Origin: Mesorhizobium sp. M2D.F.Ca.ET.226.01.1.1
Lineage (GTDB): Bacteria > Pseudomonadota > Alphaproteobacteria > Rhizobiales > Rhizobiaceae
Assembly: GCF_004022705.2 (NCBI RefSeq)
Contig: NZ_RZOY02000002.1
Location: 84,660-148,659 of the forward strand
Length of the DNA stretch: 64,000 nt
Direction of reading: 5' to 3'
Below, one piece after another: positions 34,381 through 43,110 of this stretch. The stretch's first letter is position 1. Every line of letters begins with the position of its first letter. A program made the translations under genes and the position numbers. The notes beneath the pieces were generated by a model. It did not search any database and was not told the origin of the DNA. It saw only the letters and a program-made list of their open reading frames with translations.

Positions 34381-35222
34381 CGGCGCTGCTTTCGATCCGC
34401 GATCTCAAGGTTACCTATCGGCGCGACGGCGTGGCGGTGCCGGCGCTGAAAAGTGTCAGCCTGGAGGTTTTCGCAGGAGAGCGCCTGGCGATCATCGGCG
34501 AAAGCGGTTCGGGCAAGAGCACGCTGGCGCTGGCGATCGCGGGGTTGTTGGCGGGGGGTGCCGAGATTGGCGGGCGCATGGATTGGTTCCTGCCGGCAGG
34601 CGCTGGTGCCAAGGCGAAGGATCGCCAACCGTCCGCGCTTGCCACAAGCCACCCCCGCCTCGGCCGCGACATCGGCTTCGTCTTTCAGGACCCCTCCTCC
34701 AGCCTCGACCCGGTGATGCCGGTCGGCAAGCAGATTGCCGAGGTCGCCCGCACTCATCTCGGGCTCGGCTGGAAAGCCGCCTACGCCAAAGCCAAAACAC
34801 TCCTCGAACGCGTCCGCCTCCCCAACCCCGACACCATCCTGCATGCCTACCCGCACCAGCTCTCCGGTGGACAGAAGCAGCGCGTCGCCATCGCGGCAGC
34901 CATCGCGGCCGCACCAAAACTCCTGATCGCCGACGAAGCGACCAGCGCGCTCGACACCATCGTTCAGGCCGAGATCGTTTCGCTGATCCGCCGGTTGGTG
35001 GCCGAGGATGGCATGACGCTGCTCTTCATCAGCCACGACATCGCGCTCGCAGCTTCGCTTGCCGATCGCATCGCGGTGCTGCGCCACGGCGAGCTGGTCG
35101 AGCTTGGCCAGACCGATCAGATCCTCGAGGCGCCGCGCCATGCCTATACGCGCTCCCTGCTCGACGCTCATCTCGGCCTCGACGCGAAGCCTTTGCCAAA
35201 CGGGCAAGGTGCTTCGGCATGA
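34377..35222 (+). CDS. ABC dipeptide-type ATPase (DppD-like), GTG start
   Basis: 281 residues, GTG start overlapping the upstream stop. Walker A GESGSGKSTLALAIAG, FVFQDPSSSLDPVMPVGKQ (Q-loop), signature LSGGQKQRVAIAAAIAA, Walker B LLIADEATSALD (Ala in place of Pro after the Glu) and switch ISHDIALA. Shorter than typical 320-residue DppD: the C-terminal Cys-rich Fe-S/oligopeptide tail is missing, as in many opine-type systems. Confidence 0.9.
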   Translation: MTALLSIRDLKVTYRRDGVAVPALKSVSLEVFAGERLAIIGESGSGKSTLALAIAGLLAGGAEIGGRMDWFLPAGAGAKAKDRQPSALATSHPRLGRDIGFVFQDPSSSLDPVMPVGKQIAEVARTHLGLGWKAAYAKAKTLLERVRLPNPDTILHAYPHQLSGGQKQRVAIAAAIAAAPKLLIADEATSALDTIVQAEIVSLIRRLVAEDGMTLLFISHDIALAASLADRIAVLRHGELVELGQTDQILEAPRHAYTRSLLDAHLGLDAKPLPNGQGASA

Positions 35223-35995
35223 GCCTGCTTGCCGTCTCCAATCTCGCCAAGCGCTACCATCGCGGCAGCAAGCCGTTCGCGGCGGTCGATGACCTATCCT
35301 TCGAAATCAACCCGGCGGAGACGCTGGCGCTCGCCGGCCCCTCCGGCAGCGGCAAATCCACGATCGCAAGGCTGGTGCTGCGGCTGATCGAGCCCGATGC
35401 TGGCCGCATCGACTTCGAAGGCGGTGACTTCCTCGCGCTGTCGGGCGCCGCGCTACGCGCCCGCCGCGCCCGCCTGCAGATGGTGTTCCAGGATCCGCTC
35501 GCCGCCTTCAATCCGCGCGCGACCGTGGCGCGCGTGCTGGACGATCCCTTGCGCATCCATAACATCGCTTCCCGTGCGGAGCGCCCGCGTCGGATCGCGG
35601 CATTGCTGGAACGCGTCGGCCTTGATGCGAGTCTCGCTACCCGCGCCATCCACGAGATTTCCGGCGGCCAGCGCCAGCGCGTGGCGATCGCCCGCGCCAT
35701 CGCAACAAAACCGTCGCTGATCGTGCTCGACGAAGCGGTTTCGGCGCTCGATGTCTCGGTGCGCGGGCAGATCCTGGAATTGCTGCTCGACCTGCAAAGG
35801 CAGGAACGCATCGCCTATCTGTTCATTTCGCATGACCTCGGCGTCATTAGCGCCGTCGCCCATCGCGTCGTCATCCTCGATGCCGGCCGGATCGCCGAGA
35901 GCGGCGATGCCCGCGCCGTCATCGCCAATCCGCAGTCGGCGATCGGCAAGGCCCTTGTCGACGCGGCACCGAGATTGAACAGGAACCGGCCATGA
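35219..35995 (+). CDS. ABC dipeptide-type ATPase (DppF-like)
   Basis: 258 residues from the ATG overlapping the previous stop (ATGA). Walker A GPSGSGKSTIARLVLRL, Q-loop MVFQDPLAAFNPR, signature [17 protein letters not shown], Walker B LIVLDEAVSALDVS and switch ISHDLGVI. Its stop codon (TGA at 35993) is supplied by the first bases of a palindromic repeat. Confidence 0.9.
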   Translation: MSLLAVSNLAKRYHRGSKPFAAVDDLSFEINPAETLALAGPSGSGKSTIARLVLRLIEPDAGRIDFEGGDFLALSGAALRARRARLQMVFQDPLAAFNPRATVARVLDDPLRIHNIASRAERPRRIAALLERVGLDASLATRAIHEISGGQRQRVAIARAIATKPSLIVLDEAVSALDVSVRGQILELLLDLQRQERIAYLFISHDLGVISAVAHRVVILDAGRIAESGDARAVIANPQSAIGKALVDAAPRLNRNRP

Positions 35996-36045
35996 TCCCG
36001 CAAAGTGGCAACCGATTTGCGGACAACATCATGGTCAAACAACAA
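35990..36045. repeat. Rhizobial palindromic repeat (type D), copy 2
   Basis: CATGATCCCGCAAAGTGGCA, then ACCGATTTGCGGACAACATC and ATG. The outer ATGATC/CATCATG and inner CCGCAAA/TTTGCGG arms pair. Same family as 2524-2580. It overlaps the end of the DppF-like gene. Confidence 0.75.
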
Positions 36046-36059
36046 AATCAGGAAGCATC

Positions 36060-36566
36060 ATGACCGATCCCGAAGCAGCCAGAGCCGAGAAACTGTCGCG
36101 CGAGCTCGACTCCGCTTTCCGCAACCGCGCCGATCTGTACCGCCTGTTCCTCGACGAGCTGACCGCCGAGCTCGGCGCCGAAAAGGCCGAAGCAGTGATG
36201 GTGCGCACGATCGAAAAACGCGGCCAGGAAGTCGCCGCGGCTGCTTTTGCCGATTTCGGCCCCAACGACGCGCCGGCGATCGGCGAAGCGTTCCTCTCCG
36301 TCAGCCCGGACGGCGGCCGCATGTATCCGACCGACGTCGATCGCGGGCCGGACCAGATCGCCTTCAAGGTGAAGCGCTGCCCGCTGAAGGACGCCTGGGT
36401 CGAGGCCGGTGTCGGCGAGGAGAAACTCGCCACGCTCTGCCGCATCGCCGGCGCCTTCGACCGCGGCCTGTTCGAGGCCACCGGCGTGCGTTTCGCCAAC
36501 ACCACCTGGACGCCGGGTCATGGCCCCGGCTGCTGCCACATCGCGCTGACCAATCGCGACGCTTAG
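36060..36566 (+). CDS. L-2-amino-thiazoline-4-carboxylic acid hydrolase-like protein
   Basis: 168 residues. The C-terminal half carries the family pattern RCPLKDAWVEAGV, LCRIAGAFDRGLFEATG, FANTTWTPGHGPGCCHI; the paired Cys and the Cys of RCPL are conserved in this group, from memory. The prototype converts 2-amino-thiazoline-4-carboxylate to S-carbamoyl-cysteine in Pseudomonas. Here it closes a peptide-type importer operon, so the substrate could be an imported cyclic cysteine derivative. GGAAG precedes the start. Confidence 0.72.
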   Translation: MTDPEAARAEKLSRELDSAFRNRADLYRLFLDELTAELGAEKAEAVMVRTIEKRGQEVAAAAFADFGPNDAPAIGEAFLSVSPDGGRMYPTDVDRGPDQIAFKVKRCPLKDAWVEAGVGEEKLATLCRIAGAFDRGLFEATGVRFANTTWTPGHGPGCCHIALTNRDA

Positions 36567-36574
36567 TCGGTTAC

Positions 36575-37360
36575 CTATTCGGCAAAGACGTGCAGCTCGC
36601 CGCCTGCCTCGTCGATCGCGGCGCGCAGTTCGGCTGCCGGCGCGCTGTCTGTGACGACATCGGAAATCTCGCTTAGCGCGCAGACGCGCTCCAGGCCGCT
36701 GCGGCCGAATTTGTCGTTGGTAACGACCAGCATCGTCGACAATGACCGCCTCATCATTGCCCGCTTCACCGCCGCCGCGCCCGAGATCATGTCGCTCGGC
36801 CCTTCGGCGTTCAGCGCCGAGGCGCCGATGATGGCGACGTCGGCATTGTAGCGGCGTACGAACTCCACCGTGTCCTCGCCGAGCACTGCCGCCTCGCGGC
36901 TGTCATAGGTGCCGGGACAAAGGATGACGCGGAAGCCGGGATTGGCGCCGGCCACCGAGGCGACGCCGATGGAGTTGGTAATGATCGTCAGATCCCGGCC
37001 GTGCTGCGAGAGGCTGCGCGCCACCTCATAGGTGGTCGACCCGCCATCGATCATCACGATCGAGCCTTTCTCGATCAGCCCGGCCGCGCCACGCCCGACG
37101 CGGGCCCGCTCCTCGACCATGGTGAGGCCGCGTTCGGCAATCACCGGTTCCGACGTCACCAGCGAAATGGTGGCGCCGCCATAGGTGCGGTTGATGAGCC
37201 CCGCCTCGCCGAGCTCGATCAGATCGCGGCGGATGGTCTCGCCGGCGACGCCGATGCGGCGCGCCAGCTTCGAGATGCGGATCGATGCCGAGCGCCGCAC
37301 CTCCGACAGGATCAGCTCATGTCGCTCCTTCTTCGTCAGTCGGCCCGGCTCGATGTTCAT
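36575..37360 (-). CDS. DeoR-family transcriptional regulator
   Basis: 261 residues. HTH at ~10-60 (KKERHELILSEV, ISKLARRIGVAGETIRRDLIELGEAGLINRTYGG) and DeoR C-terminal sensor with IEKGSIVMIDGGSTTYEVAR, LTIITNSIGVA and ADVAIIGASAL, the sugar-phosphate-binding isomerase-like domain. It is convergent with the thiazoline hydrolase gene and upstream of no operon on its own strand except the polyamine genes, which end at its 5' side. Target unclear. Confidence 0.88.
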   Translation of the reverse strand: MNIEPGRLTKKERHELILSEVRRSASIRISKLARRIGVAGETIRRDLIELGEAGLINRTYGGATISLVTSEPVIAERGLTMVEERARVGRGAAGLIEKGSIVMIDGGSTTYEVARSLSQHGRDLTIITNSIGVASVAGANPGFRVILCPGTYDSREAAVLGEDTVEFVRRYNADVAIIGASALNAEGPSDMISGAAAVKRAMMRRSLSTMLVVTNDKFGRSGLERVCALSEISDVVTDSAPAAELRAAIDEAGGELHVFAE

Positions 37361-37442
37361 CGCCCTTCCCTAGCTGCAACACCGAAGACTCGGCCCCGGC
37401 GCCGCCAAACATTAGCCACGCCGGGGGCAGGAAAGCCAGCCC

Positions 37443-37527
37443 GGGGTCTGTTGGGATTCAGGTGAGAACCGGAAGCGCAGGAGATCGCCATTTGCAGGCC
37501 AGCCTCACCTGAATATCAGCAGACCCC
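37443..37527. repeat. Inverted repeat between the DeoR and oxidase genes
   Basis: Arms of 24 bases (37443-37466 and 37504-37527; GGGGTCTGTTGGGATTCAGG versus the complement of its partner) with about four mismatches around a 37-base loop. The right arm reaches the first base of the oxidase stop codon. It probably forms a 3' stem-loop for the minus-strand polyamine operon. Confidence 0.65.
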
Positions 37528-38825
37528 TAGTGCCGCAGCCGGTCGCGCATCGCATACCACAGCATGCCGAGCACATAGAGCGGGCCGCGCAGTGCCGTGC
37601 CGCCCGGGAACGGCAGCGGCGTCAGCGTCGAGAACAGGTCGAGCCGCGAGGCGTCGCCTGTGATCGCTTCCGCCAAGAGCTTGCCCGACAGCGTCGACAG
37701 GATGACGCCCTTGCCGGAATAGCCATGCGCGAAATAGACCTCGCCATAGTGCCCGACATGCGGCAGGCGCGACGTCGTCACCGACACCAGCCCGCCCCAG
37801 GCGTGGTCGATGCGGCAGCCCTTGAGTTGCGGAAAGGTTTTTTCCATATGCGGCCGCACGAAGCCGGCAATGTCGGCCGGCGGCGACGGCGTGTAGCGCT
37901 CGCCACCGCCGAACAACAGGCGGCCGTCCGCCGACATGCGGTAGTAGTTGACGACGAACAACGTATCCGAGACGGCGACATTCGCCGGGATGACATTGCG
38001 CTCGCCCAACGGCTCGGTGGCGACGATATAATTGCCGACCGGCATGATGCGGCTGTTGACGCGCGGCTCGAGACCCTTGAGCAGCGCATCGCCGGCCAGC
38101 ACCACATGCCTGGCGCGGACCGAGCCCTTGTCGGTGAATACCCGAATGGAAGGCTCGCGCTCCAGCCGGACGGCGACCGAATTCTCATGGATGACGACGC
38201 CTGCGCCGGCTGCCGCGCGCGCCAGCCCCAGCGTATAGTTCAGCGGATGCATGTGACCGCCGAGCGGCTCGAACACCGCGCCCTGATAGGGCGTGTCCAC
38301 CTTCTGCCGGGCCTCAGCCGCCGAGAGGATCTCGACATCGCTGAACTTCATCACCTTGGCCAGGCATTCGGCTTCGTCCTCGAAGTCGCGCATGTCGGAG
38401 TTGTTGACGGCGCCGACCAGATGGCCGGTCAGGCGCAAGTCGCATTCGATGCCGTGGCGCTCGATAATGTCGAGCACCAGCCCGCGCGCCTCGAAGGCCA
38501 GGTCGAAGAGAGCCTTCGCCCGTTCCGGTCCGAAGCTTTTGACCAGGCCCCTGGCGCCTTTGCGCAGGCCCGGGATCATCTGGCCGCCGTTGCGTCCGGA
38601 GGCGCCCCAGCCGATCTTGCCACCTTCGAGCAGCACCACTTTAAGACCGCGCTCGGCTGCATGCAGCGCCGCCGACAGGCCTGTACAGCCGCCGCCCACC
38701 ACCACCAGATCTGCCTCGACATCGCCGGCAAGTGCGGGATGGTCCGGCGCAGGAGCGGCCGTGGCCACATAGTAGGACTTGCCGATATCGAGACCGGAAT
38801 TGAAACCTGTTGAACGCGAAGCCAT
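37527..38825 (-). CDS. FAD-dependent amine oxidoreductase (gamma-glutamylputrescine oxidase-like, PuuB)
   Basis: 432 residues from the ATG at 38825, at the right spacing from AAGG. Dinucleotide-binding ADLVVVGGGCTGLSAALHAAERG (~33-55) and GASGRNGGQMIPGLRKG (~71-87), the latter almost diagnostic of PuuB/OrdL enzymes; C-terminal VYFAHGYSGKGVILSTLSGKLLAEA. Oxidises the amine of gamma-glutamylated polyamines. It lies directly behind the glutamate-polyamine ligase gene (two-base gap). An N-terminal extension of the frame to 38960 is antisense noise. Confidence 0.85.
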   Translation of the reverse strand: MASRSTGFNSGLDIGKSYYVATAAPAPDHPALAGDVEADLVVVGGGCTGLSAALHAAERGLKVVLLEGGKIGWGASGRNGGQMIPGLRKGARGLVKSFGPERAKALFDLAFEARGLVLDIIERHGIECDLRLTGHLVGAVNNSDMRDFEDEAECLAKVMKFSDVEILSAAEARQKVDTPYQGAVFEPLGGHMHPLNYTLGLARAAAGAGVVIHENSVAVRLEREPSIRVFTDKGSVRARHVVLAGDALLKGLEPRVNSRIMPVGNYIVATEPLGERNVIPANVAVSDTLFVVNYYRMSADGRLLFGGGERYTPSPPADIAGFVRPHMEKTFPQLKGCRIDHAWGGLVSVTTSRLPHVGHYGEVYFAHGYSGKGVILSTLSGKLLAEAITGDASRLDLFSTLTPLPFPGGTALRGPLYVLGMLWYAMRDRLRH

Positions 38826-38827
38826 GG

Positions 38828-40198
38828 TCACACCTTGAGCAGCAGATGGTCGCGTTCCCAGGACGTCACGACGCTCTGGAACAAGTCTAGCTCGACGCTC
38901 TTCACGCGCAGATAAGTCTGGAAGAAATCCTCGCCAAGCAGCGCCTTCACGGGCTCGCAAACGGCAAAGCGGTCGAGCGCCTCCTCCATGGTTTTCGGCA
39001 GCGTGCTCTTGCTCTTATAGGCATTGCCGGTGGCTTCGGCCGAGCGCGCGAGTTTCTCCTCGATGCCGAGATAGCCGGCGATCAACGAGCCGGCCATGGC
39101 GAGATAGGGATTGGCGTCCGCCCCCGGCAACCGGTTCTCGATGCGCCGCGCGGCGCGTCCGCCCATCGGCACGCGCAGGCCGCAGGAACGGTTGTCGTGC
39201 GACCATTCGATGTTGGCCGGCGCGCTGTGGTTCGGCCGGATGCGCCGGTACGAATTCACGTTGGGCGCAAACAGCGGCATGATTTCGGGGACGTATTTCT
39301 GCAGGCCGCCGATGAAATGCGTGAACATCGCGCTGTCCTCGCCGTCCTCGCCTGCAAACAAGGGCTCGCCCTTCCGGTCGACGATAGACATGTGCAGATG
39401 CATCGAGCTGCCGGCCTGCGCGGCGATCGGCTTGGCCATGAAGGTGGCGTGCATGCCGTTCGCTTGCGCCGCCTGCCGCGCCAGGCGCTTGAACAGCAGC
39501 ACCTTGTCGGCGAGCGCCAGCGGATCGCCATGCAGGAAGTTGATTTCGAGCTGCGCCGTGCCGGATTCATGGATCAGCGTCTCGAGCGGCAGGCCTGCTG
39601 CCGCCGCATGCGCATAGATGCGCTGGATGACCGGTTCAAATTCCTCCAGCGCCTGCATGTCGTAAGGATGCTGCACGCTTTCCGGCCGGCCGTTGCGACC
39701 CACCGGCGCGGTCAGTGGCCGGTCCGGGTCGGGGTTGGGGGCCGTGAGATAGAATTCGAGCTCCGGCGCCATCACCGCGCGCCAGCCGCGCTGCGCATAA
39801 AGGTCGAGCACGGCTTTCAGCACATGCCGCGGCGAAGCCATCCACGGCCGGTCATCCATGTGGAACGTGTCGGCGACAACATAGGCTCTGCCGGTGCTGC
39901 CGGGCGCAAGGCAAAGGCTGGAAACGTCCGGCACCATGCGCATGTCCGGGTCGGAATAGGCAAAACCCTCGTCGATGGAGCCGGAATAGCGGCCGTCGAT
40001 TGCGACCAGGAAGGCGCTGCTCGGCAGATAGAGCGCGCGGTCGTCGAGCGACTTGAGGAATTTCGCCCTCGGCAAGGTCTTGCCGCGTAGCACGCCGTTG
40101 ACGTCGGGCACGAAGCATTCGACTTCCTTGATCGCGTGCGTCTCCAGCCAGCTTTGCGTGTCCGCGCCGGGGAATAGGGTGTTCAGATTGTCAGGCAT
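38828..40198 (-). CDS. Glutamine synthetase-family gamma-glutamylpolyamine synthetase (PuuA-like)
   Basis: 456 residues. GS beta-grasp domain with EVECFVPDVNGVLRGKTLPR, ATP-grasp-like GS catalytic domain with APELEFYL, HESGTAQLEINF, HMSIVDRKGEPLFAG, NSYRRIRPNHSAPAN and RVPMGGRAARRIENRLPGADANPYLA. The last motif typifies PuuA rather than ammonia-using GlnA. Ligates glutamate to putrescine or a related amine. Part of the importer-SDR-PuuA-PuuB set. Confidence 0.83.
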   Translation of the reverse strand: MPDNLNTLFPGADTQSWLETHAIKEVECFVPDVNGVLRGKTLPRAKFLKSLDDRALYLPSSAFLVAIDGRYSGSIDEGFAYSDPDMRMVPDVSSLCLAPGSTGRAYVVADTFHMDDRPWMASPRHVLKAVLDLYAQRGWRAVMAPELEFYLTAPNPDPDRPLTAPVGRNGRPESVQHPYDMQALEEFEPVIQRIYAHAAAAGLPLETLIHESGTAQLEINFLHGDPLALADKVLLFKRLARQAAQANGMHATFMAKPIAAQAGSSMHLHMSIVDRKGEPLFAGEDGEDSAMFTHFIGGLQKYVPEIMPLFAPNVNSYRRIRPNHSAPANIEWSHDNRSCGLRVPMGGRAARRIENRLPGADANPYLAMAGSLIAGYLGIEEKLARSAEATGNAYKSKSTLPKTMEEALDRFAVCEPVKALLGEDFFQTYLRVKSVELDLFQSVVTSWERDHLLLKV

Positions 40199-40580
40199 TG
40201 GTCATGTCCGTACGAAGGAGAAATCGCTTCGGCGGGCATGTCCGTTCCGGGTGGGGCGTTATCTAAGCTGCGTTATCCGAGGACGGACGCCCGCCTGATG
40301 GCCGGCCGCAAGGCCGGATGCGGAACGCCGTGCACCCCTTCGGTCCAGCCGTCGCGAACAACATGCGAGCCCACCTTGGTCTCCTCCGCGCGCTGCAGGT
40401 TCTCGTGGCGGCAGCAGCGCATGATCAGTGATGCCCCGCACGCGCAAAAGAAATACCGCAGGCAACAAAAAGCCTGGCGCGGTATTGCTGTTTTGCGGCT
40501 TGCATGACTGATCCTGTCAAAGTGAGACTATGATTTGACCGATGATAGGCGCCGACGCAAGTCCGCTTCGCTGGACCAGA
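40199..40580. other. Gap between the PuuA-like and SDR genes
   Basis: 382 bases. The only coding candidate is a 49-residue minus-strand frame at 40273-40422. CTGGACCAG at 40571 is a short dyad. No promoter or terminator that I can define. Confidence 0.4.
40273..40422 (-). CDS. Possible small Cys-containing protein
   Basis: 49 residues, beginning MRCCRHENLQRAEETKVGSH and continuing VVRDGWTEGVHGVPHP. Reasons to suspect a real gene: a Cys-Cys-x-His knot, a smooth composition and same-strand placement between two operon genes. No good ribosome-binding site; not recognised. Confidence 0.3.
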   Translation of the reverse strand: MRCCRHENLQRAEETKVGSHVVRDGWTEGVHGVPHPALRPAIRRASVLG

Positions 40581-41342
40581 TCAGCCGATGCTTTCACCGC
40601 CATCCACCACCAGCGCCTGTCCCGTCATGAAGGACGAGCGGTCTGAGACCAGGAACAGGATGGCCTCCGCGATCTCCTCCGCGCTTGCCCAGCGCCCCAT
40701 CGGGATCTTGGTGCGGACATAATTCTCGATCGCATCGCGCCCGCCCATCTGCGCGATGAAGGGTTCGTTGAACGGCGTGTCGACCCAGCCCGGGCAAAGC
40801 GCGTTGATCCGCACATTGTGCTTTGCATAGTCGAGCGACATCTGCCGGGTCATCGCCACCACGGCGTGCTTGGAGGTGGCATAAGCGATCATCTCGCGAT
40901 CGTAGAAGACGCCGGAATTCGACGCCGTGTTGAGGATGACCCCGCCGCCTTGGGCGATCATCGCCGGCATGACGGTCTTCGCCGCCAGGAACTGCGCCCG
41001 CACGTTGATCCGCCATGAGGCGTCCATGCCGTCGGTGCCGACTTCCGTCAGCGTGCCGCCGACCTGGATGCCGGCATGGCTGTGCAGGATGTCAATCCGG
41101 CCATGTCTGCCGAGCGTTCCCCCGATCAGGCCTTCCACGGCCGTATCGTCGCTGACATCGGTGGCGATCGCCTCGGCGCGGCCGCCGGCCTCACGAATGT
41201 CGGAGGCGGTCGCCTCACCGGCCGCCGGATCGCGGTCGGCGATGACCACGACCGCGCCTTCCCTGGCCATGATCATGGCGCCGGCGCGGCCGATGCCCGA
41301 TCCGGCGCCCGTGACAACGGCGATACGGTCTTTCAAGATCAT
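40581..41342 (-). CDS. Short-chain dehydrogenase/reductase
   Basis: 253 residues from the ATG at 41342. Classical SDR: cofactor loop VVTGAGSGIGRAGA (~8-21), ADRDPAAG (Asp favours NAD), the NxAG-like HSHAGIQVGG, catalytic Ser in NTASNSGVFYD, YATSK (Tyr, Lys) and PGWVDTPFNEPF. Located directly after the importer permease and before the PuuA-like gene, so it may reduce or oxidise an aldehyde or alcohol in polyamine breakdown, taking the place of a PuuC aldehyde dehydrogenase, which is not visible. Confidence 0.88.
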   Translation of the reverse strand: MILKDRIAVVTGAGSGIGRAGAMIMAREGAVVVIADRDPAAGEATASDIREAGGRAEAIATDVSDDTAVEGLIGGTLGRHGRIDILHSHAGIQVGGTLTEVGTDGMDASWRINVRAQFLAAKTVMPAMIAQGGGVILNTASNSGVFYDREMIAYATSKHAVVAMTRQMSLDYAKHNVRINALCPGWVDTPFNEPFIAQMGGRDAIENYVRTKIPMGRWASAEEIAEAILFLVSDRSSFMTGQALVVDGGESIG

Positions 41343-41353
41343 GTTTGGGTCTT

Positions 41354-42166
41354 TCAAGGCGATGGCTTTCGCCGGCCAAGCTGCCATTGCGCGAGCAGCA
41401 CGAGCAGGACCGAGGCGCAGAGCACGATCGTCGCGACGGCATTGATCTCCGGCGTCACGCCGCGCCGGATCGAGGCGAACACATAGATCGGCAGCGTCGT
41501 CTGCGCGCCGGCGACGAAGAAGGCGATGATGAAATCGTCGAAGGAGAAGGTGAAGGCGAGCAGGAAGCCGGCGATCACCGCCGGCATGATCTGCGGCAGC
41601 ACGATCGAGCGGAAAGTCGTCAGCGGCGTGGCGTAGAGATCGCTCGAAGCCTCGACCAGGTTGCGATCGAGGCTCGCGAGCCGCGTGCCGACGATCATCG
41701 TCACCAGCGCCATGGAAAACAGGCCGTGTGCGGCGATGATCGAGCCGTAGCCCAGCGAAAGCTTCGGCGGCTGGTCGGTCGGCCACAGCGAGGCGAGAAA
41801 CGGATTGACGACGGCGAAGAGCTGCACCAGCGCCACCAGCGTCGAGATGCCGATGACGACGCCCGGCACCACAATCGCGGCGCCCAGAAGCGCGTCGAAG
41901 AGCGCCCGTGTGCGCGCGCCGACACGCTGCAGCCCGAGCGCCGCGGCCGTGCCGCAGAAAGCCGCGAGCAGCGCGCTCGTCGTGGCGATGAACAGGCTGT
42001 TCTTCAGCGCCTCGACCAGGAACGGATTGGACAGCGCCTTGCCATACCATTGCACCGAGAAGCCGGTGAACTCGCTGGCATGGTGGCCGGCATTGAACGA
42101 GAACAGCACGACCAGCGCGATCGGCAGGTAGAGGAAGGCAAAGACGGCAACGACGAAGGCGCGCAT
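41354..42166 (-). CDS. potC: ABC polyamine-type permease (PotC-like)
   Basis: 270 residues. N-terminal helix FAFLYLPIALVVLFSFNAG, six helices, and loop EASSDLYATPLTTFRSIVLPQIMPA (~168-192) followed by FTFSFDDFIIAFFVAG, which is typical of PotC/PotI. One-base overlap (TGATG) with the upstream permease gene. Open frame beyond 42166 on the same strand is a shadow of that gene. Confidence 0.88.
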   Translation of the reverse strand: MRAFVVAVFAFLYLPIALVVLFSFNAGHHASEFTGFSVQWYGKALSNPFLVEALKNSLFIATTSALLAAFCGTAAALGLQRVGARTRALFDALLGAAIVVPGVVIGISTLVALVQLFAVVNPFLASLWPTDQPPKLSLGYGSIIAAHGLFSMALVTMIVGTRLASLDRNLVEASSDLYATPLTTFRSIVLPQIMPAVIAGFLLAFTFSFDDFIIAFFVAGAQTTLPIYVFASIRRGVTPEINAVATIVLCASVLLVLLAQWQLGRRKPSP

Positions 42167-43110
42167 CAGATCAGGTCCACCCGGCGCGCACCCGAAAGCC
42201 GGGTCGAGATGCGGTTGGCGACGATCAGCACCACCACCGACACCAGAACCAGCGTGATGGCGATGGCCGATCCGAACGGCCAGTTGCGCGATTGCAGGAA
42301 AAGGTCGACCAGCGCGTTGCCGATGAAGAACACCTTGCCGCCGCCGAGCAGCGTCGGGATCAGGTATTCGCCGAGCAAAAGTATCATCACCAGCGAGAAG
42401 CCGGTCATGACGCCTGGCAGCGACAGCCTGAGCGTCACGCCGAGGAAGGTGGACACGGGCGTCGCGCCGAGATCGGCGGAGGCTTCCAGCAGGCGCCGGT
42501 CGAGCCGTTCCAGGCTGACATAGATCGGCAGGATCATCAGCGGCAGGTAGCCGTAGACAATGCCGAGCAGCACCGCGCCCGGCGTGTTGATCAGCCTCAG
42601 ATCCTCGATGCCGACATAGACGAGCAGGGCCGGGATGCCGCGCCCGCCGAGGATGTACATCCAGGCATAGGTGCGCATCAGAAGGCTGGTCCAGAACGGA
42701 ATGACTATCAGCGCGAGCAGGATCAGCCGCCAACGCTGCGGCGCGCGCAGCGCCAGGTAGTAGGCGACCGGATAGGCGACGAGTAGGCAGGCGAGCGCGC
42801 CGATCGGCGCCAGCACCATCGTGTTCCAGAAGGCGGTCGCACGGGCCGGCAGGTTGGCGTATTGCGCGAAAGTCAGCGCGGCCTGATAGCCGCCCTCCGG
42901 CGCCCGCTCGCCGACGCTGAAAATGGCGATGGCGATGAAGGGCAGCACCAGGAACACGACCAGCCACAGCGTCGCCGGAGCCAGCAGCAGCGCCGTCATG
43001 AGGTTTTTGCGAAGGAGACTGCCGCGCATCGGGAAAGCCGGTTGGGAGCCGGCGGACTTTCGTCCGCCGGTCGCATTGTCTTGAGAGGTTTTGTGGCCGG
43101 TCTTGCTCAA
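42166..43110 (-). CDS. potB: ABC polyamine-type permease (PotB-like)
   Basis: 314 residues. An N-terminal ~35-residue hydrophilic arm, then six helices beginning LLLAPATLWLVVFLVLPFIAIAIFSV and loop EASADLGATPVSTFLGVTLRLSLPG (EAA motif, ~218-242). Overlaps the binding-protein stop by four bases. Confidence 0.88.
   Translation of the reverse strand: MSKTGHKTSQDNATGGRKSAGSQPAFPMRGSLLRKNLMTALLLAPATLWLVVFLVLPFIAIAIFSVGERAPEGGYQAALTFAQYANLPARATAFWNTMVLAPIGALACLLVAYPVAYYLALRAPQRWRLILLALIVIPFWTSLLMRTYAWMYILGGRGIPALLVYVGIEDLRLINTPGAVLLGIVYGYLPLMILPIYVSLERLDRRLLEASADLGATPVSTFLGVTLRLSLPGVMTGFSLVMILLLGEYLIPTLLGGGKVFFIGNALVDLFLQSRNWPFGSAIAITLVLVSVVVLIVANRISTRLSGARRVDLI

Noticed and set aside
9203..36045. 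Multiple short palindromes considered as a CRISPR array
   Set aside because: Copies are dispersed, differ in type and have no regular spacers or cas genes.
42167..42967. Upstream extension of the PotC-like frame to 537 residues
   Set aside because: It is a shifted reading of the PotB-like gene. The ATG at 42166 overlaps that gene's stop and gives the normal PotC length.
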